Assembly (NCBI GenBank): GCA_020350825.1
Contig: CP070724.1
Location: 1,179,972 to 1,243,971 of the forward strand
Direction: 5' to 3'
Origin: Thermoplasmatales archaeon
GTDB taxonomy: Archaea > Thermoplasmatota > E2 > DHVEG-1
DNA: 64,000 nt
This document shows, one piece after another, positions 25,971-34,473 of this stretch; position 1 is the first letter of the stretch; each line of letters starts with the position of its first letter. A model generated the notes under the pieces. It searched no databases, was not told where the DNA came from, and saw only the letters and a list, made by a program, of their open reading frames with translations. The position numbers and the translations under genes are program-made.

Positions 25971-26792
25971 ATGGGAAGTCCAAAGTTTCCTAAGAAAAAA
26001 TACAACACTCCTTTACATCCATGGAAGGAAAATCGTATCGAATCTGAGAGAGAATTAATTAAAAAATATGGACTCAAGAATCACAAAGAAGTATGGAAAG
26101 CAAAAACATACCTGGAGAGATATAGACATCAAGCAAGGGAGTTACTTGCAAAGATAGGAGGAAAAGATCCTCAAGTAAAAAAAGAGAGTGAACAGCTACT
26201 TCTCCATCTCACCAGAATGGGTATATTACCAGCTGGTTCATCGCTCGATGATGTTTTAGCATTAGAAACAGAATCGATACTTTCAAGGAGATTACAAACT
26301 CTGGTATTTTTAAAGGGCTTCTCCAGTACTACTAATCAGTCTAGACAACTAATCAACCATGGACATATTGCAATTGTGGATAGAAAGATAACTATTCCAA
26401 GCTATATTGTCTCGAAAGATGAAGAAAACGATATAAATTATACTAATAGATCCCCATTAACTGAATTATCACACCCAGCAAGACCCAAGACAGATGTTAC
26501 TGGCTATAAAACAGAAGAAATTGTCAAACCAAAAGAAGGAGAACCTGAACCTGAAGTAAAAAAGGAGAAAACTGAAAAGAAAGAAGATAAGACCACAGAG
26601 CCGACAAAAGAGAAAAAAGAAAAAACTGAAACTAAAGAAGAGAAACCCAAAGATAACCCAGCGGTTAAAAAAGAAACCATTGAACAAACGAAAAAATCCG
26701 AGGACACGGATAAAGAAAAACCTGAAGAAGAAAAATCTCCTCCAGACAAAAAACAAGCAGAATTAAAAGATGAAAAAAAGGAGGATAAATAG
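25971..26792 (+). CDS. rps4: Small-subunit ribosomal protein uS4 with charged C-terminal tail
   Basis: 273 residues. Residues 1-178 are archaeal uS4 with its S4 RNA-binding motif ([29 protein letters not shown]). Residues about 180-273 are an added Lys/Glu/Pro/Thr-rich disordered tail (repeats of KxEK, EEKP). Typical archaeal uS4 is about 170-185 residues. Start supported by AGGTG. Part of the uS13-uS4-uS11-rpoD operon. Confidence 0.95.
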   Translation: MGSPKFPKKKYNTPLHPWKENRIESERELIKKYGLKNHKEVWKAKTYLERYRHQARELLAKIGGKDPQVKKESEQLLLHLTRMGILPAGSSLDDVLALETESILSRRLQTLVFLKGFSSTTNQSRQLINHGHIAIVDRKITIPSYIVSKDEENDINYTNRSPLTELSHPARPKTDVTGYKTEEIVKPKEGEPEPEVKKEKTEKKEDKTTEPTKEKKEKTETKEEKPKDNPAVKKETIEQTKKSEDTDKEKPEEEKSPPDKKQAELKDEKKEDK

Positions 26793-26794
26793 AC

Positions 26795-27178
26795 ATGGGT
26801 AGAACAGGCATCGCACATATTTACGCATCTTTTAATAACATTATAATTACTATAACAGACTTAACAGGTGCCGAAACGATTACAAGGTGTTCCGGTGGAA
26901 TGGTTACAAAATCAGCAAAAGATGAAGGATCGCCATATGTTGCTATGAAAGTTGCACAAACTGCAGCTGAAGCTGCCATGGAGAAAGGATTTGATAGAGT
27001 TAACGTAAAAATTAGAGGAAAAGGGGGAAAGAAAGGTGGTTCTCCTGGCCGGGGTGCTCAGACTGCTATTCGTTCGCTTGTCAGAGCAGGATTAAGGATT
27101 GGAAACATTGAAGATGTTACACCACGCCCACATGATGGTACCAAAGTAAAAGGTGGCAAGCGAGGTAGGCGTATCTAA
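26795..27178 (+). CDS. rps11: Small-subunit ribosomal protein uS11
   Basis: 127 residues, [25 protein letters not shown] at the start and the conserved basic [23 protein letters not shown] plus [15 protein letters not shown] at the end. Normal length. Binds 16S rRNA in the platform. Shine-Dalgarno AAGGAGG lies in the tail of uS4. Confidence 0.97.
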   Translation: MGRTGIAHIYASFNNIIITITDLTGAETITRCSGGMVTKSAKDEGSPYVAMKVAQTAAEAAMEKGFDRVNVKIRGKGGKKGGSPGRGAQTAIRSLVRAGLRIGNIEDVTPRPHDGTKVKGGKRGRRI

Positions 27179-27187
27179 GGTGAACAG

Positions 27188-27982
27188 ATGAAAGTTAAAA
27201 ATATAAAACTAAAAGGAAATAAAGGTATTTTAAAAATTGAAGATACTGATGTCTACTTTGTAAATTCTTTAAGGAGAATAATGCTTTCTGAACTACCTAA
27301 ATTAGCCATCCACGATGTTATAATATATGATAACACTAGCCCTCTATTTGATGAAATAATTGCTCATAGACTTGGTATGATTCCTCTTCCTACTGATTTG
27401 CGATTACTAGTGACTAAAGAGGATTGCAAATGCAAGGGTAAGGGATGCCCGAGCTGTACAGTTCGATATACTTTGAGTAAAGAAGGAGAAGGAGTTGTAT
27501 ATTCTGGAGATTTGCAACCTGAAAACGAAAGTTGGGCCATAAAAGAAGACAAAATCCCAATTGTTGAACTTTCAAAAGATCAGCGGATAATACTTGAGGT
27601 TGAAGCAAACCTTGGTAAGGGAACAGATCACGCAAAATGGCAAACAGTGCAAGCCCCAAGCTATAAATTGGATTATACGATTGAGACCGATAAAAAGAGA
27701 ATAGACGAGGTAAAAGAGCTCATAAAGCAACTTCCGAAAGATCTCGTGGAACTGAAAGGTAACAAACTAGAAATGAAGGATGTCACAAAATTACCTATAC
27801 TGGAATCATATATCAATAAAGAAAAGGCAGATTATATTACAGTTAAAAGGGATCCAAGCAAGATAACATTAATTTTTGAAACAGATGGATCGTTGAATGC
27901 AAAAGATGCTCTAAAAGAATCCGTCAATATCCTTGTAAAAAAATATGAAGAATTCGGTAAACTCCTTAAAAAATTAAAATAA
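27188..27982 (+). CDS. rpoD: DNA-directed RNA polymerase subunit D (Rpo3)
   Basis: 264 residues, the archaeal homologue of bacterial alpha and eukaryotic RPB3: dimerisation region VYFVNSLRRIMLSELPKLAIHDV at the front. A Cys-rich domain (C80, C82, C87, C90) resembles the Fe-S/zinc-binding insert known in some Rpo3 proteins. Needed for assembly with Rpo11/Rpo10/Rpo12. Last gene of its operon here; in many archaea the ribosomal genes for eL18-uL13-uS9 follow, but here a tRNA and unrelated sequence do. Confidence 0.96.
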   Translation: MKVKNIKLKGNKGILKIEDTDVYFVNSLRRIMLSELPKLAIHDVIIYDNTSPLFDEIIAHRLGMIPLPTDLRLLVTKEDCKCKGKGCPSCTVRYTLSKEGEGVVYSGDLQPENESWAIKEDKIPIVELSKDQRIILEVEANLGKGTDHAKWQTVQAPSYKLDYTIETDKKRIDEVKELIKQLPKDLVELKGNKLEMKDVTKLPILESYINKEKADYITVKRDPSKITLIFETDGSLNAKDALKESVNILVKKYEEFGKLLKKLK

Positions 27983-27988
27983 ATTTTA

Positions 27989-27995
27989 TTTTTTT
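27989..27995 (+). terminator. Oligo-T tract after rpoD
   Basis: Seven T residues begin six bases after the stop codon, just before the tRNA promoter. Fits an archaeal intrinsic terminator closing the ribosomal operon. Confidence 0.45.
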
Positions 27996-28007
27996 ACCAA
28001 AAATATC

Positions 28008-28016
28008 TTTTATATA
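28008..28016 (+). promoter_or_regulatory. TATA box of tRNA-Pro
   Basis: TTTATATAC is centred about 30 bases before the first base of the mature tRNA, the expected archaeal distance, so the tRNA has its own promoter between rpoD and its gene. Confidence 0.65.
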
Positions 28017-28025
28017 CTTTCTATT

Positions 28026-28311
28026 TTAGCTTTGCAAAAATGGGCCTGTAGGGTAGCTTGGCATCCTTGTGGCTTCGGGAGCCATAGACTTGAGTTCAAA
28101 TCTCAGCAGGCCCACTGAACTTTCTTGCTGGGTGTTTCTTCCACTGCTTTGCCTATGAGACTGAGAATTATAATTGCTAGATTGATTAGATTCTCTCCTT
28201 AGATTCTCTAATTCCTTAATGTATTCAATAATGCCCCTCTCAGCTACTGCACTTATATTAATTCCAAGATCTTTAGCTCTCTTAACAACATCTTCATTTA
28301 GATTTATTCTA
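28026..28311 (-). pseudogene. Broken ribbon-helix-helix (CcdA/CopG-like) gene read antisense through tRNA-Pro
   Basis: On the minus strand an open frame encodes RINLNEDVVKRAKDLGIN then ISAVAERGIIEYIKELE, the pattern of a ribbon-helix-helix antitoxin or integron-type regulator. Upstream of it the frame meets a stop, and no start codon precedes the domain; an ATG with a plausible lead-in is in another frame, so the gene is frameshifted or truncated. Downstream the frame continues through the whole tRNA in antisense and stops at 28026. The junction at a tRNA 3' end suggests the remnant of an element integrated there. Whether anything is expressed is unknown. Confidence 0.5.
28042..28114 (+). tRNA. 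tRNA-Pro (anticodon CGG)
   Basis: 73 bases fold into a cloverleaf: acceptor GGGCCTG/CAGGCCC (seven pairs, discriminator A), D-arm from T8-A9 with GG in the loop, anticodon stem GTGGC/GCCAT enclosing loop TTCGGGA (anticodon CGG), T-stem TTGAG/CTCAG with loop TTCAAAT. CCA is not encoded and no intron is present. It sits directly after the ribosomal/RNA polymerase operon. Confidence 0.9.
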
Positions 28312-28375
28312 CAGGTGGTATGTCATATGGTTCTTGTGTTGTAATCTTATCTTATATCAATATAGTATTATTATT

Positions 28376-28975
28376 TCAAGCCATTATTTCAACTGTTAGT
28401 GGTATCCTTTTGTTTTCAATTTCAATTTTTATTTCTCCAGTTGATGGTGGTGTAAATGCAAATAATGATTTTCCATTGGTATCAGTATATGTGCTCATCT
28501 CTTCAGAGATGCCTGGTATTGAAATATTTACTAAAACATCACTTACACCTTCATCATTTACAGTAACCAGTATCTCAAGTTCGGCTGGTTGGCCAAATTC
28601 CAAAGAACCTGGTGATGCTGTAACTTTAGGAAATTTAACAATACCACAAATAAAATGTTTTAGAAGGATACCTCTAAACTGATTTAATTTCTTATCAAAA
28701 ACTGTTTTAGAATTTATAGACATACCAAATAAAGGAATTTTTGTCCCATTATAATCATGGATAATAAAATATAACACACGCACTGAAGTATATGATGTTA
28801 TATTTCCAGATTGCATATCTTTTATAATACCTAATATTATAGCTTTTGTAGTATGATACTTTTCATTTTGATTTAAAGCTATATTTAACCTTTTAGAATC
28901 ATTATTACCTAAAACAGGTAGAACAGTTATAATTAGCAACATACAAACAATAATTCCTACTAGTATCTTTTTCAT
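28376..28975 (-). CDS. Secreted protein with an Ig-like C-terminal domain
   Basis: 199 residues. Signal peptide about 1-23 (ILVGIIVCMLLIITVLPVLG). Residues about 115-199 form a beta-rich Ig-like or carboxypeptidase-regulatory-like domain (EFGQPAELEILVTVNDEGVSDVLVNI...TDTNGKSLFAFTPPSTGEIKIEI). The middle has no recognised domain. Probably cell-surface or released. Shares its promoter/leader with the gene at 29138 through a duplicated module. Confidence 0.6.
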   Translation of the reverse strand: MKKILVGIIVCMLLIITVLPVLGNNDSKRLNIALNQNEKYHTTKAIILGIIKDMQSGNITSYTSVRVLYFIIHDYNGTKIPLFGMSINSKTVFDKKLNQFRGILLKHFICGIVKFPKVTASPGSLEFGQPAELEILVTVNDEGVSDVLVNISIPGISEEMSTYTDTNGKSLFAFTPPSTGEIKIEIENKRIPLTVEIMA

Positions 28976-29071
28976 TATTTTGCCTCCCTTTATATTCTCA
29001 TAGACGATATATTATATAAATGCTACCTTTTAGCAGGGGAAAACAAATATATCAGAAGTGCATTATTAATA
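28976..29071. repeat. Two-way promoter module, copy A
   Basis: This intergenic module is repeated at 29591-29684. Both copies hold CCTCCCTT (the minus-strand Shine-Dalgarno), a conserved ATATTCTCATAGA leader, a TATA-like ATTATATAAA or AGTATAAATA, and an identical 31-base block at the right end (29041-29071 here). On the plus side the 31-base block leads into a six-codon dead-end ORF, as if the gene once driven to the right has been lost. Confidence 0.7.
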
Positions 29072-29137
29072 CATAGAGGGGGAAAGTAATGGAAAGATGG
29101 AGATATTGATTGGTAAAATCTTTTCATAACTGATTTA

Positions 29138-29590
29138 TTATGGATAATTTACAACAATGAATACGAATGAAGAAGTATCATCATCAGGATTAGCATCATC
29201 TACATCAATTGTTGCTTGCGCTTTCCAAACCTCAAAGAAACCCCTAGAATTAGTGAAATATTGAATGTATCGTCCCATACCTGTATTGGGTAAATTAGGA
29301 CCCCATGTCCATTCTTCTCGATAATCCTCTTTTCCTTTACTCTGACCAAATATTGATGTTATAGTAAATTCAACATTATATGCACTGGATATATTCGGTC
29401 CATCGTTAATAACTCCAACATTAAAGAATATCCAAATATCTTCTGAATAAATCCGAGGTAAAACTCTTCTACCTGGTTTAACTTTAACCTTGATATTAAA
29501 ATCCTCTGTCCCAATCGTTGTTGGAATAGATACCAGCATCAATAAGCAGATAACACCAACTGCCAATCCTTTCCTTAACTTATGTTTCAT
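29138..29590 (-). CDS. Small secreted protein
   Basis: 150 residues with a signal peptide (about 10-27, VGVICLLMLVSIPTTIG). The mature part is beta-rich (FNIKVKVKPGRR..., NVGVINDGPN...), possibly a CARDB/Ig-like single domain of the kind found in archaeal surface proteins. No catalytic residues seen. Transcribed from copy B of the duplicated promoter module. Confidence 0.55.
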   Translation of the reverse strand: MKHKLRKGLAVGVICLLMLVSIPTTIGTEDFNIKVKVKPGRRVLPRIYSEDIWIFFNVGVINDGPNISSAYNVEFTITSIFGQSKGKEDYREEWTWGPNLPNTGMGRYIQYFTNSRGFFEVWKAQATIDVDDANPDDDTSSFVFIVVNYP

Positions 29591-29684
29591 TAATTATACC
29601 TCCCTTCTTCATATTCTCATAGATGACATAGTATAAATAACTTTGTCACAGTTAAACAAATATATCAGAAGTGCATTATTAATA
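29591..29684. repeat. Two-way promoter module, copy B
   Basis: Second copy of the module at 28976-29071; the identical 31-base block is at 29654-29684. Here both sides have a gene: the secreted protein to the left (29590, minus) and the 80-residue secreted protein to the right (29695, plus). Confidence 0.7.
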
Positions 29685-29694
29685 TGGGGAAAGA

Positions 29695-29937
29695 ATGAAT
29701 AACAAGATACTACTCGGTAGTATTGTATCTGTGACAATACTTATCCTTGTATCATTCACATCTGTAATTGGATATAGAAGCATAAGTTTTGATGTGAAGG
29801 TTTCTCCATTGTTCAACATTAGAAGTAGCAAAGCAATAGGAAAAGAAAGCAAGGATATTGCATGTGATTATGTTGGGAAAGGAGAAGACATCGATATAAA
29901 TTTATCTAGTAGAGTAAGGAGAGCAGAAAAGGATTAA
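29695..29937 (+). CDS. Small secreted protein (80 aa)
   Basis: 80 residues: signal peptide about 1-27 (LLGSIVSVTILILVSFTSVIG) and a short basic mature part without recognised domain (EDIDINLSSRVRRAEKD at the end). It may be a truncated form of a larger secreted protein or a genuine small secreted peptide. GGGGAAAGA precedes the ATG. Similar leader to the protein at 49208. Confidence 0.45.
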   Translation: MNNKILLGSIVSVTILILVSFTSVIGYRSISFDVKVSPLFNIRSSKAIGKESKDIACDYVGKGEDIDINLSSRVRRAEKD

Positions 29938-30077
29938 AAACCTGTCTCTACGACAATTAGCGATGGTTTTACCTATTCATTTTTTATATGCTTTATTTCT
30001 TTCCGATTAGGAAATAATAGAAACATTTATTTATCGTCTTTATCATCGGAGCCGATGTTCCTATATGGAGACATGAT

Positions 30078-30860
30078 ATGAAATATGATACAATCGAATT
30101 ATCAAAAGAGAACAGTACAAATACTATTTCTCTAAACAGACCAGAGGTACATAACGCAATGAATGAACAGTTAATGACAGAGCTAACAAATTGCTTTAAA
30201 GAACTATCAAATGATAAAACAGTTAAAACCATTGTTCTTACAGGACGAGGTAAATCCTTCTGTGCGGGAGCAGACCTAAATTGGATGAAAAGCATGGTCA
30301 GTTACTCTAAAGAGGAAAACATAAAAGACAGTAGACTACTCTTAAACCTTTATGATACTATTTATTCATGTCCAAAATCAGTAATTGGACGGATAAACGG
30401 CCATGCTTTTGGAGGGGGACTGGGACTAATTGCAGTATGTGATATCACTATATCAATTCCTGGCTTAAAATTCGCTTTCAGCGAAGCAAATATCGGAATT
30501 ATACCATCGGTTATCTCAACATATATTGCCCCAAGAGTAAACTCTGCAGATATGAGACGATTATTTATTACTGCAGAACGATTTGACACAACATTAGCTC
30601 ATGACATAGGTTTAATTGATTTTGTTGTCACACCTGAGGAGTTTGACTCTAAAGTTGAGTACTATATTGAACAATCGAGATCCTCTGGACCCATTGCTAT
30701 TGCAGAGGTAAAAAACCTAATAAAAAACCTTCGGGAAATGCATATTGATAAATATAAAGAATTCACTGTGGAAAAAATTTCTGAACTTAGAGTCTCAGAA
30801 GAAGGGCAAGAAGGGATAAACGCTTTCCTTGAGAAAAGAAAACCGAAGTGGAGAGAATAA
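30078..30860 (+). CDS. Enoyl-CoA hydratase family, likely methylglutaconyl-CoA hydratase
   Basis: 260-residue crotonase: oxyanion loops FCAGADLNWM and INGHAFGGGLGLIAVCD, catalytic region FSEANIGIIPSV. Family members add water to enoyl-CoA. The operon with a methylcrotonyl-CoA-type carboxylase points to 3-methylglutaconyl-CoA hydratase of leucine breakdown. GGAGA precedes the ATG. The biotin carboxylase GTG follows its stop after one base. Confidence 0.8.
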   Translation: MKYDTIELSKENSTNTISLNRPEVHNAMNEQLMTELTNCFKELSNDKTVKTIVLTGRGKSFCAGADLNWMKSMVSYSKEENIKDSRLLLNLYDTIYSCPKSVIGRINGHAFGGGLGLIAVCDITISIPGLKFAFSEANIGIIPSVISTYIAPRVNSADMRRLFITAERFDTTLAHDIGLIDFVVTPEEFDSKVEYYIEQSRSSGPIAIAEVKNLIKNLREMHIDKYKEFTVEKISELRVSEEGQEGINAFLEKRKPKWRE

Positions 30861-30861
30861 A

Positions 30862-32358
30862 GTGTTCAAAAAAGTACTTATAGCAAATCGGAGTGAGATA
30901 GCCGTTAGGATAATAAAAGCTTGCCAAGAAATTGGTATAAAAACAGTGGCTGTGTATTCAGAAGTAGACAGACGGGCACCACATGTTCAACTTGCTGACG
31001 AATCAATAAATCTTGGTGAACCAACTCCTTCAGAAAGTTATCTCAACATCCCTAAAATCATTGAGAATGCACAATCGGTAGGAGCTGAGGCTATTCATCC
31101 TGGATATGGTTTTCTTGCAGAGAACCCTGATTTTGCTAAAGCCTGTCATGATAAAGGAATAAAATTTATAGGACCAAAACCAGAAATAATTAGATTGATG
31201 GGGGACAAAATTGAAGCAAAAAAAACTATGGAAAATGCAGATGTGCCTGTAATTCCGGGTTATCATGGTGAAAAACAAGATATTGCAACTTTGGTCAAAG
31301 AAGGTAAAAAAGTAGGTTTTCCATTGCTTGTTAAAGCTACCGCTGGCGGCGGTGGTAAAGGAATGAGGATAGTTAATTCCGAAGATGAACTTGAGCAATC
31401 TATTGAAAGTGCAAAAAGGGAATCAAAATCATCTTTTGGTAATGACTCTGTTTTTCTTGAAAAGTATCTTGATAAACCTAGACATATTGAATTTCAAATT
31501 CTTGCCGATGAGCATGAAAATGTTATCCATCTTTTTGAAAGAGAATGCTCAATTCAAAGAAGACATCAAAAAATTATTGAAGAAACCCCATCCCCAGTAA
31601 TGACAAAAAAACTTAGAGAAGAAATGGGTAAAGCCGCTATTGCAGCAGCAGAAGCTGTTGGTTATACAAATGCCGGAACAATAGAATTTATGGTTGATGG
31701 TAATTTAAATTTCTATTTCATGGAGATGAACACTCGTCTTCAAGTTGAGCATCCAATTACTGAAGCAACTACTGGTATAGATCTTGCGAAATGGCAATTA
31801 AAGATAGCAAATGGTATGGAACTTGCTCTTAAACAGAAAAATATAACACAGCGTGGGCATGCTGTTGAATGTAGAGTTTATGCAGAGGATCCATCAAATG
31901 GTTTTTTACCTAGTATTGGAGTATTAAAAAAAGTGGAACCTCCTAGGGGTCCGAATATAAGAAATGATATGGGTATTGAAACTAATATAGAGATAACGCC
32001 CTATTATGATCCAATGCTCGCTAAACTTGTGGTAAGCGCTGAAAACAGAGAAGAAAGCATTAATAAGATGATATGGGCACTTTCAAATTACGTAATATTA
32101 GGTGTAACTACCAATATTTCTTTTCTCAAAAAAGTTCTAGAACATGAGGAGTTTAAAAAAGGAAACATTACTACTCACTTTATTGATAATTACTTTGAAG
32201 ATCGAATTATTATTAACAAAGGATTGCCTTTAGATGCAATTATCGCCTTGGCAGTCTATGATTCCTTACATACAAGAAGGCAGGAAGTTGTGAGATTTAA
32301 AGAAGCAGATCCACATTCCCCATGGAAACGTGTTGGACGATGGAGGATGGGAGTGTAA
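30862..32358 (+). CDS. Biotin carboxylase subunit of an acyl-CoA carboxylase
   Basis: 498 residues from GTG 30862 (the family start FKKVLIANRSEIAVRIIKAC; the longer frame is an artefact of overlap). ATP-grasp domain with KATAGGGGKGMR, catalytic EFQILAD, EMNTRLQVEHPITE. Carboxylates the biotin on the carrier encoded next, using ATP and bicarbonate. In methylcrotonyl- and propionyl-CoA carboxylases of most bacteria this subunit is fused to the carrier; here they are separate genes. Confidence 0.93.
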   Translation: MFKKVLIANRSEIAVRIIKACQEIGIKTVAVYSEVDRRAPHVQLADESINLGEPTPSESYLNIPKIIENAQSVGAEAIHPGYGFLAENPDFAKACHDKGIKFIGPKPEIIRLMGDKIEAKKTMENADVPVIPGYHGEKQDIATLVKEGKKVGFPLLVKATAGGGGKGMRIVNSEDELEQSIESAKRESKSSFGNDSVFLEKYLDKPRHIEFQILADEHENVIHLFERECSIQRRHQKIIEETPSPVMTKKLREEMGKAAIAAAEAVGYTNAGTIEFMVDGNLNFYFMEMNTRLQVEHPITEATTGIDLAKWQLKIANGMELALKQKNITQRGHAVECRVYAEDPSNGFLPSIGVLKKVEPPRGPNIRNDMGIETNIEITPYYDPMLAKLVVSAENREESINKMIWALSNYVILGVTTNISFLKKVLEHEEFKKGNITTHFIDNYFEDRIIINKGLPLDAIIALAVYDSLHTRRQEVVRFKEADPHSPWKRVGRWRMGV

Positions 32359-32359
32359 T

Positions 32360-32851
32360 ATGTTTATTAACTATGAACATGAAAACCATGTTTATAATGT
32401 GACAGTTGAACATAGGGAAAACCAATTTTTTGTAACTTATGATAACAATGAATATACTGTACTTGCAACGGAATCAAAACCAGGTCAACTTAAGATAGAA
32501 TTAGGTGGTAGGGTTATTAAATGTGTAATTTCTGAGGGTGAAGAAAATAAATTTGTTTTTATTGATGGTAACATTTTCAAAGTAAAACGTATAGAGCTTA
32601 CTGGGCAAAAAAGAACTGGTATGAAAGAAATCGGCCTTAACTCTCCGATATCTGGAACTGTTGTTAGTATAAAAATAGAGGAGGGAGACACAGTTAAGAA
32701 AGACGACGTGATAATGGTTATTGAAGCGATGAAGATGGAATATATTATAAGAGCTCCATATAACGGTATAATAAAAAAAGTTAATTTTAAGGAAAAAGAT
32801 CAAATTGAAATTGGTCAAACTACTGCTGAACTTGAGGAAAAGGAGGCTTAA
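32360..32851 (+). CDS. Biotin carboxyl carrier protein
   Basis: 163 residues from ATG 32360. C-terminal biotinyl domain with the attachment motif VIEAMKMEY (K125) and the preceding [19 protein letters not shown]. The N-terminal about 85 residues are a beta-rich region, like the BT/linker domain of carboxylase alpha chains. One base separates it from the biotin carboxylase stop and one from the transferase ATG, a tightly coupled operon. Confidence 0.92.
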   Translation: MFINYEHENHVYNVTVEHRENQFFVTYDNNEYTVLATESKPGQLKIELGGRVIKCVISEGEENKFVFIDGNIFKVKRIELTGQKRTGMKEIGLNSPISGTVVSIKIEEGDTVKKDDVIMVIEAMKMEYIIRAPYNGIIKKVNFKEKDQIEIGQTTAELEEKEA

Positions 32852-32852
32852 T

Positions 32853-34460
32853 ATGGATATTATTGAAAGTGGAATAAATACCTCCAATAAGGAATATAAA
32901 GAGAATTTTGCTCATTATGAAAAACTTACTAAAGATTTAAAAGAACACATTGCTGTTGCTGCAAAAGGAGGTGGTGATGAGAAAATCAAGTTACATAAAT
33001 CAAGAAATAAGATGCTAGCGAGAGAAAGAATTGAGATATTACTTGACCCAGATACCCCATTTATGGAATTTAATCCTCTTGCAGCATATAACATGTTCAA
33101 TAATAAAGCGCCTGGAGCGGGTATAGTAACTGGTATAGGCATTATTCATGGAGGAGAAGTAGTAATTGTTGCAAACGATGCGACTGTCTCCGGTGGTACG
33201 TATTATCCAATAACTGTCAAGAAACATTTACGCGCTCAAGAAATTGCAAAGGAGAACAATCTTCCCTGTATTTATCTCGTAGATTCAGGAGGGGCTTTCT
33301 TACCGATGCAAGATGAGGTATTTCCGGATAGAGAACATTTTGGACGAATTTTCTATAATCAGGCAAAGATGTCCTCATTAAAGATACCGCAAATCGCAGT
33401 TGTCATGGGTTCTTGTACAGCTGGTGGAGCATATGTTCCGGCGATGTCTGATGAAACAGTCATTGTTAAGGGAACAGGAACTATATTTTTAGGTGGTCCA
33501 CCACTTGTCAAAGCAGCAACTGGTGAAGAAGTAACAACAGAAGAGCTTGGGGGAGCAGATGTCCATTGCAAAGAGAGTGGGGTATCTGATCATTATGTAC
33601 ATGATGATATAGAAGCAATTAGGATTACTCGAAATATTGTAGAGAATCTGAACAGACCAGAGAAAACCCATCTTGACATCAAAAGACCTGAGGAGCCGGC
33701 ATATGATATCAAAGAAATATATGGAGTAATTCCAAAAGATTCTCGAAAACCATTTGATGTTAGGGAAATAATTGCAAGAACTGTAGATGGATCTCAATTT
33801 CATGAATTTAAAACATTGTACGGAACAACACTTATCTGCGGTTTTGCAAAAATTATGGGATATCCAGTAGGAATTTTAGCTAATAATGGCGTTCTTTTCT
33901 CTGAATCTGCTCTTAAAGGGTCGCATTTCATTGAAATTTGTTGTCAGCGTAAGATTCCTATAGTTTTTTTACAGAACATTACAGGGTTTATGGTTGGGAA
34001 GAAATATGAAGCAGGTGGTATAGCAAAAGATGGGGCAAAAATGGTATCAGCAGTGACATGTGCACAAGTCCCAAAATTCACTGTAATAATAGGTGGATCA
34101 TTTGGAGCAGGTAACTATGGTATGTGCGGTAGGGCATATCAACCTAGGCAGCTATGGATGTGGCCAAACGCAAGAATTTCTGTGATGGGAGGGGAGCAGG
34201 CAGCCAATGTACTTCTTACAGTTAAACGAGATCAGCTCTGGAGAAAAGGCATTGAGATGACCAAAAAGGAAGAAAAAGAGTTAATTGGTCCAATTTTAAA
34301 GAAATACGAAACAGAGGGGAGTCCATACTATAGTACTGCTCGGATATGGGATGATGGTGTTATCGATCCAGTAGATACAAGAATGGTACTTGGACTTGGT
34401 ATTTCTGCTTCCCTAAATGCTCCAATTCCAGATTGGAGACCTGGCGTATTTAGAATGTAA
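32853..34460 (+). CDS. Carboxyltransferase subunit, methylcrotonyl-CoA carboxylase beta type
   Basis: 535 residues from ATG 32853 behind GGAGG. The crotonase-fold transferase has [53 protein letters not shown] and [15 protein letters not shown], diagnostic of MccB rather than PccB or AccAD. Transfers CO2 from carboxybiotin to 3-methylcrotonyl-CoA in leucine degradation (geranyl-CoA is a possible alternative). The operon lacks isovaleryl-CoA dehydrogenase and HMG-CoA lyase, which must be elsewhere. Confidence 0.9.
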   Translation: MDIIESGINTSNKEYKENFAHYEKLTKDLKEHIAVAAKGGGDEKIKLHKSRNKMLARERIEILLDPDTPFMEFNPLAAYNMFNNKAPGAGIVTGIGIIHGGEVVIVANDATVSGGTYYPITVKKHLRAQEIAKENNLPCIYLVDSGGAFLPMQDEVFPDREHFGRIFYNQAKMSSLKIPQIAVVMGSCTAGGAYVPAMSDETVIVKGTGTIFLGGPPLVKAATGEEVTTEELGGADVHCKESGVSDHYVHDDIEAIRITRNIVENLNRPEKTHLDIKRPEEPAYDIKEIYGVIPKDSRKPFDVREIIARTVDGSQFHEFKTLYGTTLICGFAKIMGYPVGILANNGVLFSESALKGSHFIEICCQRKIPIVFLQNITGFMVGKKYEAGGIAKDGAKMVSAVTCAQVPKFTVIIGGSFGAGNYGMCGRAYQPRQLWMWPNARISVMGGEQAANVLLTVKRDQLWRKGIEMTKKEEKELIGPILKKYETEGSPYYSTARIWDDGVIDPVDTRMVLGLGISASLNAPIPDWRPGVFRM

Positions 34461-34473
34461 TAGTGGTTTAACA

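Noticed and set aside
26469-26818. Two long minus-strand ORFs opposite the uS4 tail (Phe/Ser-rich)
   Set aside because: They are shadows of the Lys/Glu codons of the uS4 extension; composition is typical of antisense of AAA/GAA-rich sequence.
28042-28114. Alternative fold of the tRNA with anticodon TCG (Arg)
   Set aside because: The anticodon stem would have two mismatches; shifting by one base gives a fully paired stem and anticodon CGG.
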